Of a DNA stretch of 64,000 nt, positions 60,865 to 64,000 are shown piece by piece. A program made the position numbers and the translations under genes. Source of the stretch: an uncultured Clostridia bacterium (lineage in GTDB: Bacteria; Bacillota; Clostridia; Christensenellales; Borkfalkiaceae); contig CALVMD010000003.1 in the NCBI GenBank assembly GCA_944342025.1, forward strand, positions 99,510 to 163,509, written 5' to 3'. The notes under the pieces were generated by a model. The model was not told the origin of the DNA. It searched no databases and saw only the letters and a list, made by a program, of their open reading frames with translations. Each line of letters opens with the position of its first letter. Position 1 is the stretch's first letter.

Positions 60865-61224
60865 ATGTTAAACAAGCAGGAAAACGAAGTGATGAAGGCA
60901 GTATATGACATGTGCGACGGCAAGGGAAGCTGTCTTGTGAGTCCGTTAGAGATCATGAGTATACTGCCGGAAAAAAAAGGTTATACGCCCGAAAAAATTG
61001 ACGCGATTCTCCGTACGCTGGAACTGGACGATTATTTCGATCTTATAGAATCGGAACGGAAAGGCGAAAAAATGTACGTCATTACGCTGCATGCGAACGG
61101 AGAAGCTTACGATAGGACGCGGCTGCAAGTCAGGCGCGGCATCGCGTTTAAGATAGGATTGTCCGTTGCAGGCGCGGTCGTCACTTTTGTTGTCGGATTG
61201 ATTCTGAAAAGTATTTTTTCTTAA
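60865..61224 (+). CDS. Small winged-helix-like protein with C-terminal membrane helix (2)
   Basis: 119 residues with the same layout as its neighbour: a helical N-domain (ENEVMKAVYDMCDGKGSCLVSPLEIMSILPEKKGYTPEKIDAILRTLELDDYFDLIESERKG), a beta hairpin MYVITLHANGEAY, a basic linker, and a C-terminal membrane segment (96-118). AGAAGGAA precedes the ATG. The pair is probably co-transcribed and paralogous. A role as membrane-bound regulator is inference. Confidence 0.8.
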   Translation: MLNKQENEVMKAVYDMCDGKGSCLVSPLEIMSILPEKKGYTPEKIDAILRTLELDDYFDLIESERKGEKMYVITLHANGEAYDRTRLQVRRGIAFKIGLSVAGAVVTFVVGLILKSIFS

Positions 61225-61345
61225 GATGCAATGATCTCATTGCATTTGAAAAGTCAAGCATTTTTATAGAATTTTTTTAGAATTTCAAAAAAAATTTTTA
61301 ATCGGTTTCAAGCACGGAACAGAAAGACGCGAAACCGACACACGA

Positions 61346-61377
61346 AAAGGGATATTCCGCGCGCGGAATATCCCTTT
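61346..61377. repeat. 32-bp perfect palindrome
   Basis: Arms AAAGGGATATTCCGCG and CGCGGAATATCCCTTT with no loop. Lies between the tail-anchored protein and the IS30 gene. It could act as a bidirectional terminator. Confidence 0.85.
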
Positions 61378-61419
61378 ATCCCTTTTCCATTGTATGGCAA
61401 AACAACCGTCTTGCGGCGG

Positions 61420-61443
61420 TTTTTGAAAGTGCACTTTCAAAAA
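61420..61443. repeat. 24-bp perfect palindrome beside the transposase stop
   Basis: Arms TTTTTGAAAGTG and CACTTTCAAAAA, 6 bp beyond the transposase stop codon. On the minus strand it may end the transposase transcript. IS30 elements also prefer palindromic targets, so it could be a target-site remnant. Confidence 0.8.
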
Positions 61444-61448
61444 ATATA

Positions 61449-62501
61449 TCAGAGAGCGGCAACCGCAGAGGCGAACGCCTCGGCAGAGGTTGAAAAGCCG
61501 AATATCTCGCGCGGGTATGCGTTCACCCATGCCGCGATCTCGCGCACCCGCTTGTCGGTGACTTTAGAAAAGTCCGTGCCTTTGGGGAGTTGCCGCCGAA
61601 TGTCGCGGTTGATACGTTCATTCGAGCCGCGCTCGCATGAGGTGTACGGGTGGCAATAATAGACCGCCGTTCGCGTGCCGCCATAAACCGATTTTTCAAG
61701 CCCCGCAAAGTCGGCAAATTCCGAACCGTTGTCAACCGTAATACTTTTGAACAACGTGCGGAATTTTTTACCGCACCGCCTTTCAAGTTTATCAAGGCAT
61801 TGCACGACCGTTGCCGCCTTGCGGTTTGGCATTTTCATGATGATTTCATAGCGCGTTAATCGCTCGGTCAACACCAAAAGCACGTTTCGGGTATTTTGTT
61901 TCCCGACAACGCAATCCATTTCCCAATGCCCGAACTCATCGCGCAAGAGAACGTCAGCGGGACGGCGTTCAATGCTTGTGCCTTTCGGCGGGCGTTTGGC
62001 TACCGTCTTGCGGTAATGTTTTTTGCGTTGACCGAAAGGCAAATGCTCCGAACCGATACCCATAAAAAGCCCCTGCGCAATATAGCGGTACATGGTCGTT
62101 TTGCTTATAACCGTCCGAAATGGACGATTGCGCTTTATTTCCCCGCAAACAGCGGCGGGGGATAACTTGTCATCACGCACCCGCTTTTCGACATAGCGCA
62201 CAAAATCGTAATCGTTGCCAAGTTTCAGCGGTGCGCCGTGGGCGGTCATGTTCAAGCGGTATTTTTCCTCCGCAATGTTCGGGCTGTACCCCGTCGCGGG
62301 CTTATAATGCCGCTCGCCCCAATAGTCTGTATAACTGTACCGTTTATAGGTGTATTCGCCACGCTTTAATTCGTTGTAAACCGTAGCAAGACAAACGCCC
62401 AACTGCGCGGCAATCTCGCGCTTATGCACGCCCGCTTTAATAAGTGCCTCTAATTGCAACCGTTGCGTATATGTAAAGTTTTTCGTTCCTTTCCGTTTCA
62501 T
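61449..62501 (-). CDS. IS30 family transposase
   Basis: 350-residue DDE transposase. The N-terminus is an IS30 helix-turn-helix (YTQRLQLEALIKAGVHKREIAAQLGVCLATVYNELKRG). The catalytic triad is expected at Asp196 (HWEMDCVVG), Asp257 (ITVDNGSEF) and Glu295 (GSNERINRD). HPYTSCERGSNE is the typical YSSWQRGTNE-type block. The frame is intact, so the copy may be active. Terminal inverted repeats were not found by eye. Ribosome site weak (AAGGAA 12 nt before the ATG). Confidence 0.95.
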   Translation of the reverse strand: MKRKGTKNFTYTQRLQLEALIKAGVHKREIAAQLGVCLATVYNELKRGEYTYKRYSYTDYWGERHYKPATGYSPNIAEEKYRLNMTAHGAPLKLGNDYDFVRYVEKRVRDDKLSPAAVCGEIKRNRPFRTVISKTTMYRYIAQGLFMGIGSEHLPFGQRKKHYRKTVAKRPPKGTSIERRPADVLLRDEFGHWEMDCVVGKQNTRNVLLVLTERLTRYEIIMKMPNRKAATVVQCLDKLERRCGKKFRTLFKSITVDNGSEFADFAGLEKSVYGGTRTAVYYCHPYTSCERGSNERINRDIRRQLPKGTDFSKVTDKRVREIAAWVNAYPREIFGFSTSAEAFASAVAAL

Positions 62502-62588
62502 CTTCCGTTACCGTTCCTTTTATCCGTCTATTATACCGTAAAATTGCCGTCATGAACTACCAAAATACCCCCGAATTGTCGGGAGAGA

Positions 62589-62658
62589 GCATTGCGCGAC
62601 ACCGTGACTAAAACGAGCCGCCGCGCTCCGCGCGGCGGGTCACGGTGTCGCGCAATGC
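62589..62658. repeat. 70-nt double palindrome, candidate replication origin
   Basis: Outer arms of 20 bp (GCATTGCGCGACACCGTGAC at 62589-62608; complement at 62639-62658) match perfectly. The middle holds a second hairpin with 9-bp arms CCGCCGCGC / GCGCGGCGG (62618-62638). It lies between the IS30 and Rep genes. Such structures serve as single- or double-strand origins in rolling-circle replicons; this role is inferred. Confidence 0.75.
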
Positions 62659-62678
62659 CGCCCGTCAGAGCCGCTTTT

Positions 62679-62695
62679 GCCGTCCAACGGACGGC
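62679..62695 (-). terminator. Hairpin beyond the Rep gene
   Basis: GCCGTCC-AAC-GGACGGC; on the minus strand it is followed by AAAAGC only, on the plus strand by GGTTTTGC. 157 bp beyond the Rep stop. The rest of 62696-62852 shows nothing I can name. Confidence 0.45.
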
Positions 62696-62852
62696 GGTTT
62701 TGCGCTAAACCGCTTGCAAAACCCGCCGTCTTTCGTTGTTACGGGGCTTTCAAAGCTGTCTTGCGGCGCGGATTTTCTGTTTCTCTGTACGCCAAAAAAC
62801 GCCGTATGCAAGCATAGGCGCAAGGCTACCGAATATCACGTTTACAGACCTT

Positions 62853-63833
62853 TTACGCCGCCGAGGGCGGGTTGCAAATAAGGTCAATCATGCTCATCTG
62901 TTTGGGCTTGTAGTGCATTATATCGCGCTCCCAATTCACGATATTATCGAACAAGAGGCACGTTTCGCACCCGTAATGCAGAAATTCCGTTATAATGTCC
63001 GTTGCCGTCAGTTTCTTGCATATTGCCGTCGTAATGCCGCGACTGTAAACTATCCGTTCGCCTTGCTTTTCCATGTACTTCAAAATGTATTCGACTGTGC
63101 CGCCGTGATGAATTGCCGCGTCGCCTATCTCCGTAAAATCATTCACGCCGAACGCCGCCGCAAAAAAACTGTTTTCGCGGCGCGTGCGCATTCTGCCCTC
63201 TTGCGGGCTGTAACTTTGCTTTTCCTCAATCATACCGAGCATTTGCCCGTCGGGGATATAGGCGAGCATATGAAAGTGCAAACGCTCCTTTTCGGGCGAA
63301 TATTCGAACACGCCCATATACCGCCACCCGCGCCGCGTATGCAAGTTGGAAAGACACTTGCGCAATTTTTTGCGGAATGTTTCGGGCGTGTGTTTTGCCC
63401 CGTCGTATGTAAACGTAACAAAGTAGTTCCATTTGTTCAGATACGCTTTGCGGCGGAAACGCTTTTTGCGGTTGTAAAGATTGCGCCGCTTACGCTTGAT
63501 ATGGTCGGCAATGTAATCGTCAAGCGTGGGATTGCTCGAATACAGCTTTTCCATTCCCGCCGTGATAAAATCCGTCAACGCCTTTCCGCGCTTTGTATCT
63601 TTCAGCCCCTTGCGGACTGCCGCCGCATACAGGCTATCGAAACAAATGTCTATGTCCTCGCGGGTTTTGCCTTTGCCGACGTGCTTGCTTTGTTTGGGGA
63701 AAACGCGCGTTGCGAGGAAATGCCCGCCGTCGTGCGTGATTTTATACCACCCCTCGGCGGGCTTTTCCTCGTCGAAGAAAGGGAACGGACAGCCCGCCCA
63801 ATCGTCTAACGGCGTAATTGTCGCAGTATTCAT
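62853..63833 (-). CDS. HUH-type rolling-circle replication protein
   Basis: 326 residues. The relaxase-like core shows motif 1 FVTFTYD (138-144), the HUH pair HFH at 186-188 (ERLHFHMLAYIPDG), and Tyr249/Tyr253 in EYILKYMEK as candidate nicking residues. A very basic stretch (KRKRRNLYNRKKRFRRKAY, about 113-131) precedes it. This layout matches replication initiators of rolling-circle plasmids and filamentous or micro-phage-like elements (G2P-like). GGAGGTG precedes the ATG, which overlaps the stop of an upstream open frame by 4 nt. Confidence 0.85.
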   Translation of the reverse strand: MNTATITPLDDWAGCPFPFFDEEKPAEGWYKITHDGGHFLATRVFPKQSKHVGKGKTREDIDICFDSLYAAAVRKGLKDTKRGKALTDFITAGMEKLYSSNPTLDDYIADHIKRKRRNLYNRKKRFRRKAYLNKWNYFVTFTYDGAKHTPETFRKKLRKCLSNLHTRRGWRYMGVFEYSPEKERLHFHMLAYIPDGQMLGMIEEKQSYSPQEGRMRTRRENSFFAAAFGVNDFTEIGDAAIHHGGTVEYILKYMEKQGERIVYSRGITTAICKKLTATDIITEFLHYGCETCLLFDNIVNWERDIMHYKPKQMSMIDLICNPPSAA

Positions 63834-64000
63834 TTTTCAACACCTCCGAAGTCGTTTGCTTGCGTGCCGTCAAGCACCTTTCGCGGCATAAACCGCAATG
63901 CCGGGCGATCGCTTTGCGACGCGCTGGCATTGCTATTTATTCCACGGTGTACTTGACCGCCCGCATTTTGCACCGTCCTTTCGCCTTGCCGAAAGCAACT
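63830..64000 (-). CDS. Possible 3' end of a gene upstream of Rep (partial)
   Basis: A frame open from the window edge runs 56 codons and stops in an ATGA overlap with the Rep start, which suggests coupling. Two other frames are also open for the first 20 residues from the edge and stop near 63940, one ending MRAVKYTVE, so the coding frame cannot be chosen here. No family recognised. Confidence 0.3.
   Translation of the reverse strand, partial: SCFRQGERTVQNAGGQVHRGINSNASASQSDRPALRFMPRKVLDGTQANDFGGVEK

Larger units (their letters stand above)
61230..64000. mobile_element. Mobile DNA: IS30 copy next to a rolling-circle replicon module
   Basis: From about 61230 to the window end the genes are all of the mobile type (IS30 transposase, HUH Rep) with several long palindromes. 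No insertion ends or target duplications could be identified, so the left boundary is approximate and the element continues past the window. Confidence 0.6.

Noticed and set aside
62736-63809. 357-codon plus-strand frame over the Rep gene
   Set aside because: Antisense to a protein with clear HUH motifs and a good ribosome site.

Overview
The window looks like the chromosome of a low-to-mid GC Gram-positive anaerobe of the class Clostridia. The clues are gene order (dgt-dnaG-sigA-trmK-Nif3; secG-rnr-smpB), strong TTGACA/TATAAT promoters, GGAGG ribosome sites, lipobox lipoproteins and an Rnf complex. A gut lineage near Christensenellales is a guess from style, not a placement. About 60 protein genes, one tRNA, one tmRNA and one candidate small RNA are described.

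Layout. 1-2942: uracil uptake and salvage (uraA end, upp) and a YkvI-like membrane protein. 2971-5629 (minus): SsuABC/TauABC-type ABC importer. 5757-10754: valS, a candidate minus-strand small RNA, trmL and pgk. 10865-17759: tpiA, an XRE regulator on the other strand, gpmI, secG, rnr, a GNAT and smpB. 17819-20491: metY, a small lipoprotein and metA, which fit direct sulfhydrylation via O-acetylhomoserine. 20686-21464 (minus): tmRNA and tRNA-Ser(UGA), separated by two 139-bp tandem repeats that each copy the tRNA 3' end. 21633-33818: tyrA, then one long run of closely packed plus-strand genes: DUF1934, MBL hydrolase, rho, ROK kinase, patatin, ComEC-like hydrolase, aroC-B-A-E-Q-K and an SDR. With tyrA this supplies the shikimate steps from DAHP to chorismate plus prephenate dehydrogenase. 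33869-40536: AT-rich GNAT, then the macromolecular-synthesis operon dgt, dnaG, sigA, trmK, Nif3 family and a zinc-ribbon coiled-coil protein. 40618-46887: GH3 beta-glucosidase facing a 1,240-residue acidic lipoprotein. 47087-47860: two half-size TauE/SafE transporter genes. 48023-54452: rnfC-D-G-E-A-B. 54455-60278: HAD phosphatase, Ppx/GppA, maf, an MreB-like gene and an acyl-CoA ligase on the minus strand. 60469-61224: two small wHTH-plus-membrane-anchor proteins. 61225-64000: mobile DNA with an IS30 transposase, a 70-nt double palindrome and an HUH replication protein.

The most unusual object is the rnfD gene. Its product carries an extra membrane segment and four tandem domains of about 118 residues that resemble the FMN-binding domain of RnfG. 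In all four, the glycine of the flavin-attachment motif [S/T]GAT is replaced by Ser or Asn while the acceptor Thr is kept. RnfD itself and the separate RnfG keep intact TGAT motifs. Other items for follow-up are the tRNA-Ser 3'-end repeats with a compensatory base change, the candidate small RNA at 8573-8695, and the giant lipoprotein with three related beta-sandwich-like units.
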